64,000 nucleotides of DNA from Amycolatopsis nigrescens CSC17Ta-90 (lineage in GTDB: Bacteria > Actinomycetota > Actinomycetes > Mycobacteriales > Pseudonocardiaceae), in contig NZ_ARVW01000001.1 of NCBI RefSeq assembly GCF_000384315.1, positions 7,609,001 to 7,673,000 on the forward strand, given 5' to 3'. Under the pieces are notes generated by a model. The model saw only the letters and a program-made list of their open reading frames with translations. It was not told where the DNA came from and did not search any database. The position numbers and the translations under genes were made by a program. Positions 1-7,975 of this stretch are shown here, piece by piece. Position 1 is the stretch's first letter; the number at the start of each line of letters is the position of its first letter.

Positions 1-837
1 TCGAAGCCCCAGATCGAGGCCCGGCAGGACGAGCGGATGGCCGTCGTGCGGTCGTTCCTGAACTCCTTCTGGCGCAACGAGTCCGAGGGCCGGACTTGGT
101 TCGACCCGGACCGCGACACCGCATACCCGGACCGGATCCGCCGTCGCGAGCCGGGTTCGGAGTCGCTCGGGCTCTCCGCGCACACCGACTCGGGCTCGAT
201 CGAACGCTGGCTGCTGCCCGCGTACCAGAAGGTGTTCCGGCACGTGTTCTCCGGCCAGTGGCGTGACTACGACCCGTGGGACGGTGCGTACCGGACCGAG
301 GTCGACGAGTTCCCGTCCACCGTGATGTGCTCGTCCTTCCGCACCTTCCAGGGCTGGACGGCGTTGTCGGAGATGCGGCCCGCCGACGGGGTGCTGCACG
401 TGGTGCCCATTCCGTCCGCGATGGCCTACGTACTGCTGCGCGCGCTCCAGGACGACGTGCCCGCCGACGACCTGTGCGGCGCGGCCAACGGCCAGGCGCT
501 GCCGATCACCGAGCGGTACCACTCGGTGCTGCTGCCCGCGCTGAGCCCGATCCCGGTCGTCGAGCCGGGCGACACGGTCTGGTGGCACGGGGACGTCATC
601 CATTCCGTCGCGGACGGCGCCAACCCGGACCGCTGGGGCAACGTCATGTACATCCCGGCGAGCCCGCACTGCGCGAAGAACGCCGCGTACGCCGAGGCAT
701 GCGGGCAGGCGTTCACGCAAGGCGCCAGTCCCGCCGACTTCGCGCCGGAGGACTACGAAGCCGGCTGGACCGGTCGGGCCGAGGTGGCGGACCTCAACGA
801 CATCGGCAGGCAGCAGCTCGGTATCGCGACTGCGTAA
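1..837 (+). CDS. DUF1479 family protein, truncated at the left edge
   Basis: The frame is open from the first base of the window, so the true start lies outside it; the first in-window ATG is at 37 but does not need to be the start. The visible 278 residues resemble the C-terminal two thirds of DUF1479 (YbiU-like) proteins, which are usually about 400-420 residues and related to Fe(II)/2-oxoglutarate dioxygenase folds. A segment reading VEPGDTVWWHGDVIHSV carries the His-rich, jelly-roll-like motif, and SLGLSAHTDSGSIERW precedes it. The substrate is not known for this family and I do not assign one. The gene runs in the same direction as the AraC regulator nine bases downstream, so co-transcription is possible. 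Confidence 0.75.
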   Translation, partial: SKPQIEARQDERMAVVRSFLNSFWRNESEGRTWFDPDRDTAYPDRIRRREPGSESLGLSAHTDSGSIERWLLPAYQKVFRHVFSGQWRDYDPWDGAYRTEVDEFPSTVMCSSFRTFQGWTALSEMRPADGVLHVVPIPSAMAYVLLRALQDDVPADDLCGAANGQALPITERYHSVLLPALSPIPVVEPGDTVWWHGDVIHSVADGANPDRWGNVMYIPASPHCAKNAAYAEACGQAFTQGASPADFAPEDYEAGWTGRAEVADLNDIGRQQLGIATA

Positions 838-846
838 CCTGGCCGG

Positions 847-1653
847 GTGGGCGAGTTCGCGCGGTACTCCCGGCATCCCGCGGTGCCGGAGCTCGGCAGG
901 CTGCACGCGCGGTTCGTCCGGCACGAGTTCGGCCGCCACACCCACGAAACCTATGCCGTCGGCGTGCTGGAGAGCGGGCGGGAAGAGCTGAGCTACGGCC
1001 GCGAGGTGGAGTACGCGGGCGCCGGGGCGGTGGTGCTGATCAATCCGGAGGTCGTGCACACCGGGCGGCCGGCGGCCGAGCACGGCTGGGGCTACCGCGC
1101 GCTCTACCCGTCGAAGTCCCTGGTCCGGTCGGTACTGGGCGTCGCCCCGGCGTTCACGTCCAGGATCGTGCACGATCCCGAGCTGGCCCGCCTGCTGCTC
1201 GCCGCCTTCCCGGCGGGGGAGGGCACGCTCGCGCTCGCCCTGCGGCGGCTGTTCGCGGCCCACGGCACCCTGCGGGCCGAGCCGATGGCCGGGCACGGAC
1301 TCGCGGCCGCCGTTCGTGAACTGCTGCTCGACCAGTACCAGCGGCCGCCGGGGCTGAGCGAGCTGGCGGCCAGGTTCGGCACCAGCCAGTACAAGTTGCT
1401 CCGCGCCTTCCAGCACGAATACGGCCTGCCCCCGCACGCTTACCTGACGCAACACCGGATCCGCCGCGCCCGCGGGCTGATCGAGCGCGGCGCCGAGCTG
1501 ACCGACGTCGCCGTCACGGTCGGGTTCGTCGACCAGGCCCATCTCAGCCGGCACTTCCGCCGGCTGGTCGGGGTGACCCCGGGCGCCTACCGACGTGCGA
1601 TGCAAGAACGTACAAGATCCAGAAGCGGGCCCGGTCGTAGTTTCGCCGGGTGA
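847..1653 (+). CDS. AraC family transcriptional regulator
   Basis: A 268-residue protein with an N-terminal cupin-like ligand-binding half (about residues 10-150; HTHETYAVGVLESGREELSYG is typical of the AraC_binding fold) and a C-terminal double helix-turn-helix (about 165-260; IRRARGLIERGAELTDVAVTVGF, then DQAHLSRHFRRLVGVTPGAYRR is the conserved second HTH and tail). The start is GTG at 847; no ATG is available nearby and the ribosome site is weak. The stop overlaps the start of the following PLP decarboxylase (TGATG), so the two are translationally coupled and the regulator may control that decarboxylase in response to its amino acid or amine. The ligand is an inference. Confidence 0.88.
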   Translation: MGEFARYSRHPAVPELGRLHARFVRHEFGRHTHETYAVGVLESGREELSYGREVEYAGAGAVVLINPEVVHTGRPAAEHGWGYRALYPSKSLVRSVLGVAPAFTSRIVHDPELARLLLAAFPAGEGTLALALRRLFAAHGTLRAEPMAGHGLAAAVRELLLDQYQRPPGLSELAARFGTSQYKLLRAFQHEYGLPPHAYLTQHRIRRARGLIERGAELTDVAVTVGFVDQAHLSRHFRRLVGVTPGAYRRAMQERTRSRSGPGRSFAG

Positions 1654-3011
1654 TGCCACTCGAATCTTCCCCCGCCGACCTGCGCAAGCTGGGTGAAGCG
1701 ACGCTGGACCTGGCGGCCGGCTTCATCGCGAACCTGGCGGACCGCCCGTCGCACGATCTGTCGCCGTCGGCCGAGCGGTTCGCCATCACCGGCGAGCCGA
1801 ACGAGCTCACCGAGCTGCTCACCACCGTGATGCGCGCTGCGGAACCCGGGGTGGACACGGCGGGACCCCGTTACCTTGGCTACATCCCGGCCGGTGGGCT
1901 GGTCAGCTCCGCGGTCGCGCACCTGCTCGCACTGGTGCTGAACCGGTTCCCGACGGTCGCCGAGATGGCGCCGGGCATGGTCGCCATCGAGCAGAGCGTG
2001 CTGGACTGGATGTGCGCCGAGTTCGAGCTGCCCGGCACCGCAGGCGGCCTGCTGACCAGCGGCGGATCGGCGGCGACCCTTTCCGCGGTGGTCGCCGCCC
2101 GCGAAGACCGGCTTGGTGCCGATTCGCGCGGGGCGACCCTGTACGTCAGCGGGCACACCCACCTCTGCGTCGCGAAAGCGGCCAGGGTCGCCGGTCTGCC
2201 GAGGGACTGCGTCCGCGTCGTGCCGACGGACGACCGGCTGCGGATGGACCCGCGGGCGGCGGCACGGATGATCGACGAGGACCGGCGTGCCGGGCGGCGG
2301 CCGTTCCTGCTGGCCGGCACCGCGGGCACCACGGACACCGGTGCGATCGACCCGCTCGGCGACCTCGCCGCGCTGGCGCGGGAGCAAGGGCTGTGGTTCC
2401 ACGTCGACGGGGCCTACGGCGGCGCGTTCCAGCTGACCGCTCGCGGGCGGGAAAGGCTCGCCGGCGTCGCCGAGGCCGATTCGGTCGTGCTGGACCCGCA
2501 CAAAGGTCTCTTCATGCCGTATGGCCTCGGTACTCTGCTCGTCCGCGACGTGCGCACGCTGTCCGCCGCGCACCGGCACGACGCGCCGTACTTGCAGGAC
2601 CTCGTCGCCGGGGACGGACTGCCCGACTACGCCGATCATGGCGTGGAGCTGACCAGGGAGCATCGCGGCCTGCGGATCTGGCTTCCGCTGCGACTCCATG
2701 GCGTGCAAGCGTTTCGCGACGAGCTCGACGAGAAGCTCGACCTGGCCGGGCAAGCCGCTGACGAACTTTCCGCGATCCCCGCCGTGCACGTGCCGTGGCG
2801 GCCGCAACTGTCCACAGTGGCCTTTCGCCTGCGCGAGGGGGATCGGGCCACCCGCACCCTTTTCGACGCGATCCGGCGGGATCAGCGGATCTTCCTGACC
2901 AGCACGACGATCGGCGGCGAGTTCCACATCCGGCTCTGCGTGCTGAGCCACCGGACGCACGCCGAGCAGGTGAACGAGGCGGTGGCCGCGATCCGCGCAC
3001 TGGCCGGTTGA
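1650..3011 (+). CDS. PLP-dependent group II amino acid decarboxylase
   Basis: Up to 453 residues, a normal length for the aromatic-L-amino-acid / glutamate decarboxylase superfamily. Visible hallmarks are LLTSGGSAATLSAVVAARED (cofactor phosphate binding), WFHVDGAYGG (Asp pairing with the pyridine nitrogen) and VVLDPHKGLFMPYG, whose lysine (residue 285 counted from 1650) forms the Schiff base. It should decarboxylate an L-amino acid to an amine in the cytoplasm; substrate choice cannot be read from the sequence. GTG at 1650 and ATG at 1653 are adjacent possible starts; ATG 1653 with the AraC stop overlapping it is more natural. It is convergent with the hydrolase-like gene 10 bases downstream. 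Confidence 0.9.
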   Translation: MMPLESSPADLRKLGEATLDLAAGFIANLADRPSHDLSPSAERFAITGEPNELTELLTTVMRAAEPGVDTAGPRYLGYIPAGGLVSSAVAHLLALVLNRFPTVAEMAPGMVAIEQSVLDWMCAEFELPGTAGGLLTSGGSAATLSAVVAAREDRLGADSRGATLYVSGHTHLCVAKAARVAGLPRDCVRVVPTDDRLRMDPRAAARMIDEDRRAGRRPFLLAGTAGTTDTGAIDPLGDLAALAREQGLWFHVDGAYGGAFQLTARGRERLAGVAEADSVVLDPHKGLFMPYGLGTLLVRDVRTLSAAHRHDAPYLQDLVAGDGLPDYADHGVELTREHRGLRIWLPLRLHGVQAFRDELDEKLDLAGQAADELSAIPAVHVPWRPQLSTVAFRLREGDRATRTLFDAIRRDQRIFLTSTTIGGEFHIRLCVLSHRTHAEQVNEAVAAIRALAG

Positions 3012-3021
3012 GCCGGCCGCG

Positions 3022-4083
3022 CTACAGCCAGGCGAGCAACTCGCGGAGGAACCGGTCCCGGCCGTGTTCCGCCCGGTCGAGGTGGACGTAATGGGTCGCC
3101 TGATCGAGCCGCACGGCGCGGACGTCCGACGCGCCGGTGAGATCCGCCGCGAGGGTGGTCAGGTCGCCGGGGCGGGACCAGAAGTCGAGCTCGCTGCGCA
3201 GCACCAGGGTGCGCGCGGTGATGCGGCCCGCGTCCCACAGGTTGCGGCCGGTGGCCAAGCTGAAGCTGTCCTCCAGCGCGCCGGTGGGTGCGCGGAAGCT
3301 CGGCGGCTCGCGGTCACCCGCGGTCGGGTCACTGGCCAGCGAGCCGTCCACATAGGATTGTGCGACGGCAGGATCGCGCCATTCTGACTTGTCCTCGGCC
3401 GGGATGCTGGAGTCCCAGCTGGGTAGCAGGCTCGCGCCGGTGTGGTACCGGTAGGCGCCGATGGCGTCGTTGAACTCGCCCGGCCGGTCCGGATCCTCGT
3501 ACGGGGACCCGTGGCCGAGTGTCGGGTGGTCGTCGAGTATGCCGTACAGGCTGTTGTGCACCACCAGTGAATGGACCCGATGCGGCTGGACGCTCGCGTA
3601 CCACCCCGCCCAGTGACCGCCGGTCGCCCAGCCGACCAGGTCGACCCGCGGCGCACGGGTGCGCGATCGGAGCCAGTCGACCACCACCCCGATGTCGCGC
3701 ACCACCTGCTCGCCGGTCACCAGCGGCGGGCCTGCCTCGGGTGGCTCGCCCATCTCCGTCGGCCGGGTCGACGTACCGTAGCCTCGCGCGTCCATCAGGT
3801 ACACCCGGTGCCCGGCGCGGGCGAGATCTTCGGCCAGCGAGCCGCCGGCCACCGGCAGGTCGAACGACGGGATGCCGGGCACCCTGGCGCCGTGCAGCAG
3901 GAGCAGCGGGCGTGGCTCGGCGGGGCGCGGCGGTGCGACTTCGCGCACGCCGAGCGACCGCCCGTGCCCGGCAGGCACCTGGAAGTCGGTGCGGTGGATC
4001 CGGCCTTCAGCGGCTACCGGCGTGGCCGTGGCGGCGAACATCAGGGTGGCGACGGCCAGGCCCGTGCGGCGAATCGAGAACAT
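3022..4083 (-). CDS. Secreted alpha/beta-hydrolase-like protein lacking the nucleophile serine
   Basis: 353 residues from the ATG at 4083, chosen because it opens a signal peptide (RRTGLAVATLMFAATATPVAA). The alpha/beta-hydrolase core is recognisable: LLLLHGARVPG (oxyanion strand), MDARGYGTSTRP, VDLVGWATGGHWAGWYA (nucleophile elbow), LVLRSELDFWS (acid, D300) and LDQATHYVHLD (H331). The elbow, normally G-x-S-x-G, reads G-W-A-T-G, with Ala153 where Ser is expected; the codon is GCG. Either the protein is not a classical hydrolase or it has lost activity. It is exported, and divergently arranged with the LysR gene that starts 75 bases away, which probably regulates it. Confidence 0.82.
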   Translation of the reverse strand: MFSIRRTGLAVATLMFAATATPVAAEGRIHRTDFQVPAGHGRSLGVREVAPPRPAEPRPLLLLHGARVPGIPSFDLPVAGGSLAEDLARAGHRVYLMDARGYGTSTRPTEMGEPPEAGPPLVTGEQVVRDIGVVVDWLRSRTRAPRVDLVGWATGGHWAGWYASVQPHRVHSLVVHNSLYGILDDHPTLGHGSPYEDPDRPGEFNDAIGAYRYHTGASLLPSWDSSIPAEDKSEWRDPAVAQSYVDGSLASDPTAGDREPPSFRAPTGALEDSFSLATGRNLWDAGRITARTLVLRSELDFWSRPGDLTTLAADLTGASDVRAVRLDQATHYVHLDRAEHGRDRFLRELLAWL

Positions 4084-4119
4084 GCCGTCAGGCTGCCAGC
4101 CGTCCGGGATGGTGACCGA

Positions 4120-4149
4120 TTGATAGCTGATCCGGGTTCGGCTCATAAA
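4120..4149 (+). promoter_or_regulatory. Putative promoter of the LysR gene
   Basis: TTGATA (4120-4125) and CATAAA (4144-4149) are separated by 18 bases and lie just upstream of the LysR ATG at 4158, giving an almost leaderless transcript; no Shine-Dalgarno sequence is visible before the ATG. A perfect 10-base palindrome ATTCATGAAT (4150-4159) overlaps the start codon. The region also separates the divergent hydrolase-like gene, as expected for a LysR autoregulatory site. Confidence 0.4.
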
Positions 4150-4157
4150 ATTCATGA

Positions 4158-5057
4158 ATGGAACTGAGGCATCTGCGGGCGGTTGTCGCCGTCGCCGACC
4201 ACCTGCACTTCGGTCGCGCGGCGGCCGCACTCGGCATGGCGCAGCCGTCGCTTTCGCAGACGGTCAAGGCGCTGGAGTCCGAGCTCGGCGTGTCGCTGTT
4301 CGAGCGGAGCACTCGCTGGGTCCGGCTTTCCCCGGCAGGTGCGGAGTTCGTCGACGGCGCGCGTACCGCGCTGTCCGTTGTGGACAGTGCGAAGGTGCGG
4401 GCAACGGCGGCTGGGCGCGGCGAGGCCGGGCACCTGGTGATCGGCCTGGTCGGTTCCGCGGCGACGCACCCGATGCCGCGGATCGTGCGGGCGTTCCGCA
4501 GCCGGTTCCCCGACGTCACCCTGCGGTTCGCCGAACTGCCGACCGCGGCGCAGGTCACCGAGCTCCGGACCGGTGGGCTGGACCTCGGCTTCCTGCGCCC
4601 GCCGCTGCCGGAACCGGACGACGAGCTGGTGCTGGTGCCGGTCTCGCGCGAGCCGCTGGTCGCCTGCCTGCCCGGCGGCCATCGCCTGGCAGGCAGGCGA
4701 TGGCTGAACGTGCGCTCGCTCGGCACCGAACCGTTCGTGCTGTTCCCCCGGCATCTCGGCGCTGGGCTGCACGACGAGATCACGGCATTGTGCCGGCGTG
4801 CCGGTTTCGACCCGATGATCGAGCAGGAAGCCGTGCAGATGCCGACGATCGTGGGTCTGGTGGCGGCGGGGTGCGGGGTCAGCGTGGTCCCGGGTTCGGT
4901 CGCCGCGCGCTCGCGGCCGGACGTGGTCTTCGTGCCCTTGCGGCCCACCACCCGGCTCGTCGACCTTGCACTGGCCCGTCCGGCGGTGGGCTCGATCGCC
5001 GCGGGGAACTTCGCGGCACTCGCCCGTGATTTGAGCCGGGCGGGCGGGACGGGCTGA
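4158..5057 (+). CDS. LysR family transcriptional regulator
   Basis: 299 residues, typical length. The N-terminal winged helix (MELRHLRAVVAVADHLHFGR, then AAAALGMAQPSLSQTVKALE and LFERSTRWVRLSPAG) is textbook LysR; residues about 90-295 form the substrate-binding domain (HLVIGLVGSAATHPMPRIVR, LRTGGLDLGFLRPP). It is divergent from the exported hydrolase-like gene at 3022-4083, the usual arrangement for a LysR regulator and its target. The inducer is unknown. Confidence 0.93.
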   Translation: MELRHLRAVVAVADHLHFGRAAAALGMAQPSLSQTVKALESELGVSLFERSTRWVRLSPAGAEFVDGARTALSVVDSAKVRATAAGRGEAGHLVIGLVGSAATHPMPRIVRAFRSRFPDVTLRFAELPTAAQVTELRTGGLDLGFLRPPLPEPDDELVLVPVSREPLVACLPGGHRLAGRRWLNVRSLGTEPFVLFPRHLGAGLHDEITALCRRAGFDPMIEQEAVQMPTIVGLVAAGCGVSVVPGSVAARSRPDVVFVPLRPTTRLVDLALARPAVGSIAAGNFAALARDLSRAGGTG

Positions 5058-5177
5058 AGAGTTCGAATTGTCACCATTGTCAGAATCGGCGCAGGCAACG
5101 ATTCACGCGTTTGTCCGGTAAGCGGTTAGCCGGCGCGCTATCGTGGTCGTTCAGTCAAACGTGAGGGGGAACTCGCG

Positions 5178-6158
5178 GTGGACAACCCTTGGGGAATGTC
5201 CGGTCCGACGTTCAGCTGGATCTATGTCGGGCTGTTGGTCCTGCCGGTCGTGGTCAGGCCGCTGTGGATGATGGCGCTCCGGCGCGGTGCCGGCGGCGCG
5301 GACCAGCTCGGCGCCCTGCCGAGCGTGTACCACCTTGCCTATCTGGCCGGCGGCCCCGACCGGGTCATCGACACCGCGATCGCGGTGCTGGTGGAACGCG
5401 AGCAGCTGCGGGTCGCCACCGGTGGGCGGGTCTACCCGGTCGGCTCGACTCCGGCCCAGCCGCTGGAGCAGGCGGTGATCAGCCGGATTCCGAAGACTTC
5501 CGGGATGACCATCGGCACGGTCCGTTCGTTGCTGCGCGAAGACGAAGCCGTCAAGCGCATCGTCGCTGAGTTGGAAGAACGCGCGCTGATCGTGCCCGAG
5601 CGCAAGCGGCGCCTGGTCGGCCCGACCATCATCGGGCTGTACGGTTTCGCGGTGCTGCTCGGCATCGCGCGCTGGTCCAACGGGGTGAACCAGGGCTTTC
5701 CGGTCGGCTACCTGTCCGCGCTGATCCTGGTCGCCATCGCCGCGGTCGTCGGGGCCTGGTACCTGAACAAGAAGCAGACGCCGGTGTCGCCGACCGCGGC
5801 CGGCCGGGAGCTGCTCGAACGGGCCAGGAGCGCGGAAGCGGAACGTCCTGCGGAGGCCGGGCCGGGCGAAGACGGCGGCCGGGCCGAGGAGAACCAGCGG
5901 GCGCTCGCGGTCGCCACGGGCGGCGGGCTGCTGGTGGGCGCGGCCGGCGCGGTCGCGCTGGGCGGCCTCACCAGCTATCCGGACGAGGAGCTGAGCGAAG
6001 CGATGGCGCCGCCACCGGCGATCACCACGAGCAGCTGGGGTGGCGGCAGCAGCTATGGCGGCGGGTCCTCGTGCGGCGGTTCGTCGTCCTCCTGCGGCGG
6101 CGGCGCGTCCTGCGGCGGCGGCGGAGGTGGCGGCTGTGGCGGTGGTGGCGGCGGCTGA
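5178..6158 (+). CDS. TIGR04222-type membrane protein with Gly/Ser/Cys-rich tail
   Basis: 326 residues starting at GTG 5178, preceded by GAGGGGGAA at a good distance. Membrane segments are visible at about 12-32 (TFSWIYVGLLVLPVVV), 155-170 and 180-200 (SALILVAIAAVVGAWYLN). The cytosolic middle part contains the TIGR04222-like region (LPSVYHLAYLAGGPDRVIDT). The last 45 residues are almost only Gly, Ser and Cys, in CGGGGGGGCGGGGG-like runs. Proteins of this family have no known function that I can name; a Cys/Gly tail could be a substrate for modification or cross-linking. It ends in a strong hairpin shared with the convergent beta-propeller gene. Confidence 0.75.
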   Translation: MDNPWGMSGPTFSWIYVGLLVLPVVVRPLWMMALRRGAGGADQLGALPSVYHLAYLAGGPDRVIDTAIAVLVEREQLRVATGGRVYPVGSTPAQPLEQAVISRIPKTSGMTIGTVRSLLREDEAVKRIVAELEERALIVPERKRRLVGPTIIGLYGFAVLLGIARWSNGVNQGFPVGYLSALILVAIAAVVGAWYLNKKQTPVSPTAAGRELLERARSAEAERPAEAGPGEDGGRAEENQRALAVATGGGLLVGAAGAVALGGLTSYPDEELSEAMAPPPAITTSSWGGGSSYGGGSSCGGSSSSCGGGASCGGGGGGGCGGGGGG

Positions 6159-6197
6159 CCGCCGGAAAGTGCTTGTGCGGTAACGAAAAGCCTGTGC

Positions 6198-6230
6198 GGT
6201 GGGGGTCTGGGACAGGCCAGGACCCCCACC
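6198..6230. terminator. Bidirectional terminator hairpin
   Basis: GGTGGGGGTC (6198-6207) and GACCCCCACC (6221-6230) are a perfect 10-base inverted repeat; TGG/CCA inside extends the stem with one bulged G. It sits between two convergent genes that end at 6158 and 6238, with no T-run, as is common in GC-rich actinomycetes. Confidence 0.7.
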
Positions 6231-6237
6231 GGCCGGG

Positions 6238-7815
6238 TCAGGATTTCGGTAACGCGAACGCCAGCAGCACCGTGCCGTGCTCACTCGGATAGCTGGGGTA
6301 GTAACCGGACTGGACGTAGACCATTCCGTTCGACACGACCGCGCCGCCGCTGCCCGCCAGTGCGCCGCCGTGGCCGGTCAGGCCGTTGACGCCGGCGAAG
6401 TCGCGGACGGTGTCGTACTCCCACAGGACCTTGCCGGTCTCCGCCGAGTACGCCCGGAACTTGCCGTCGTTGCTGCCTTCGTAGACGACGCCAGGGCTGG
6501 TGGTCACCGCCGGCGCGTGCGCCAGCGAGCAGATGTCGGGATGCTCGGCAGCCCCGCCCGTAGCACATCCGTTGGCCGGGTTGGGGGTCTGCCATTCGAC
6601 GTCGCCGTTGGCCGGGTTCAGCGCGAACAGGGTGCCGGGCTCGCCGAAGTAGGTCGCGATGTACAGCTTCTCCCCGTCGTAGCTGCTGCCCCACTGGATC
6701 CCGGAGATCCCGCCGCTCGGCAGCGGCTCGGACAGCTGCCGCCGCCAGGACACCTCACCGGTCGCCGCGTCGAACACGTGGTAGACGCCGCTCTTCTGAC
6801 CGACGCCGACCATGGTGCGGCCGTTGACCCGGAAGATGTTCGGGGTGGCGCCGATGTCGTAGTCGAGTGCGGTGCCGTCCTTCAGCCCCGGGCAGTAGCC
6901 TTCGGCGTCCGGGGTGTTGCACAGGGTGTGCCAGGTATCGGCCTTGGTGACCTGCTGCTTCCAGCGCACCGCGCCGGTGCGGGCGTCCAGCGCGAGCAGG
7001 CTGTCGAAGTCGCCCGCGCTGCCGGTGTAGTTCTGGCCGGTGCCGACGTACAGCGTGCCGGTCTTCTCGTCGATCACCGGGCTGCTCCACACCCCGCCGC
7101 CGGAGGGCTCGTACTTGGTCGCGCCGCTCGGCCAGGTGCCGTTCGGCTTCGGCTCCGGGATGGTGTAGTACCGCCAGGCCAGTTCACCGGTGTCCGCGTC
7201 GATCGAGTCGAGGTGGCCGCGGAAGGTGCAGCACGGGTAGTTGAGGTCGGTGATGGTGTTCTCGGCGCTGGACGATCCGACGTAGATCCGGCCGTTGTGG
7301 TACAGCGGCGAGCTGGTGTGCATCCCGGCCGGATGCTGGTCGAAGTCCTTGGCCCACACCGGTTTCCCGGTGCGCTGGTCGAGTGCGTAGACGTATCCCC
7401 GGCTATCCCCGAAGTAGACCTTGCCGCGGGCGACCGTGGGCCCGTCCAGCACGACGCCGCCGCCCTCGCCGACCGACGCCAGGTCGAACGCCCACTTCGT
7501 CGCCCCGGTCTTCGCGTCCGTCGCGTAGAACTTCCCGTCCGGCCCCCCGAAGTACGCGCTGCCGTCCACCACGGCGGGCTGGCTCTTGGGCGGCACCTCG
7601 GTCTTGGGATAGGCGAAGGCCCACTTCAGATCGAGCTTGCCGACGTTCGACGGTGTGATCTGGTGCTCGGCCGAGTTGTGCCGAGACCCCGCTTTGTCCC
7701 CCTGCCAGGTCGGCCAGTCCCCGTGCCTCGGCTGAGCGGACGCCACCGATCCGCTCAGCACCAGCACGGCCGACGCGAGGCCGAGCAGACGCAATTTCCT
7801 CCCGAATATCGTCAT
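6238..7815 (-). CDS. Exported PQQ-type beta-propeller repeat protein
   Basis: 525 residues from ATG 7815, which opens a signal peptide (RKLRLLGLASAVLVLSGSVASA). The mature part is an eight-bladed quinoprotein-like propeller; the blades are seen in repeated motifs such as YFGGPDGKFYATDAKTGATK, YFGDSRGYVYALDQRTGKPVW, DSIDADTGELAW, SLLALDARTGAVRW, VFDAATGEVSW and FRAYSAETGKVLWEYD. This resembles PQQ-dependent dehydrogenases in architecture, but I do not see the full set of PQQ and calcium ligands, so it may be a non-enzymatic BamB-like or substrate-binding propeller. A monocistronic unit, transcribed away from the biosynthetic cluster. Confidence 0.82.
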   Translation of the reverse strand: MTIFGRKLRLLGLASAVLVLSGSVASAQPRHGDWPTWQGDKAGSRHNSAEHQITPSNVGKLDLKWAFAYPKTEVPPKSQPAVVDGSAYFGGPDGKFYATDAKTGATKWAFDLASVGEGGGVVLDGPTVARGKVYFGDSRGYVYALDQRTGKPVWAKDFDQHPAGMHTSSPLYHNGRIYVGSSSAENTITDLNYPCCTFRGHLDSIDADTGELAWRYYTIPEPKPNGTWPSGATKYEPSGGGVWSSPVIDEKTGTLYVGTGQNYTGSAGDFDSLLALDARTGAVRWKQQVTKADTWHTLCNTPDAEGYCPGLKDGTALDYDIGATPNIFRVNGRTMVGVGQKSGVYHVFDAATGEVSWRRQLSEPLPSGGISGIQWGSSYDGEKLYIATYFGEPGTLFALNPANGDVEWQTPNPANGCATGGAAEHPDICSLAHAPAVTTSPGVVYEGSNDGKFRAYSAETGKVLWEYDTVRDFAGVNGLTGHGGALAGSGGAVVSNGMVYVQSGYYPSYPSEHGTVLLAFALPKS

Positions 7816-7929
7816 GCCCGAAGCATCGCAGCGCGGCGATGCCCGCCGTATCGGCCCAGCCGCCACACCTCGCCCCCGGACGGTGGACACCCCACATCCA
7901 CCGTCCGGTTGATGCCCGCCCTTCCCGAC

Positions 7930-7975
7930 CTCGTGAGTGAATAGTGTTGCTCCGACAACACTTTTCACTCACGAG
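7930..7975. terminator. Long hairpin after the FAD-enzyme gene (terminator or dispersed palindrome)
   Basis: Arms 7930-7949 and 7956-7975 form a 20-base inverted repeat with one mismatch and the six-base loop CTCCGA. Its right arm covers the TGA stop codon of the FAD gene (7969-7971). A probable terminator for the minus-strand P450/FAD pair. Hairpins built on GTGAGTGAA / TTCACTCAC recur in Amycolatopsis genomes as I recall, which would make it a dispersed element; that cannot be checked here. Confidence 0.6.
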
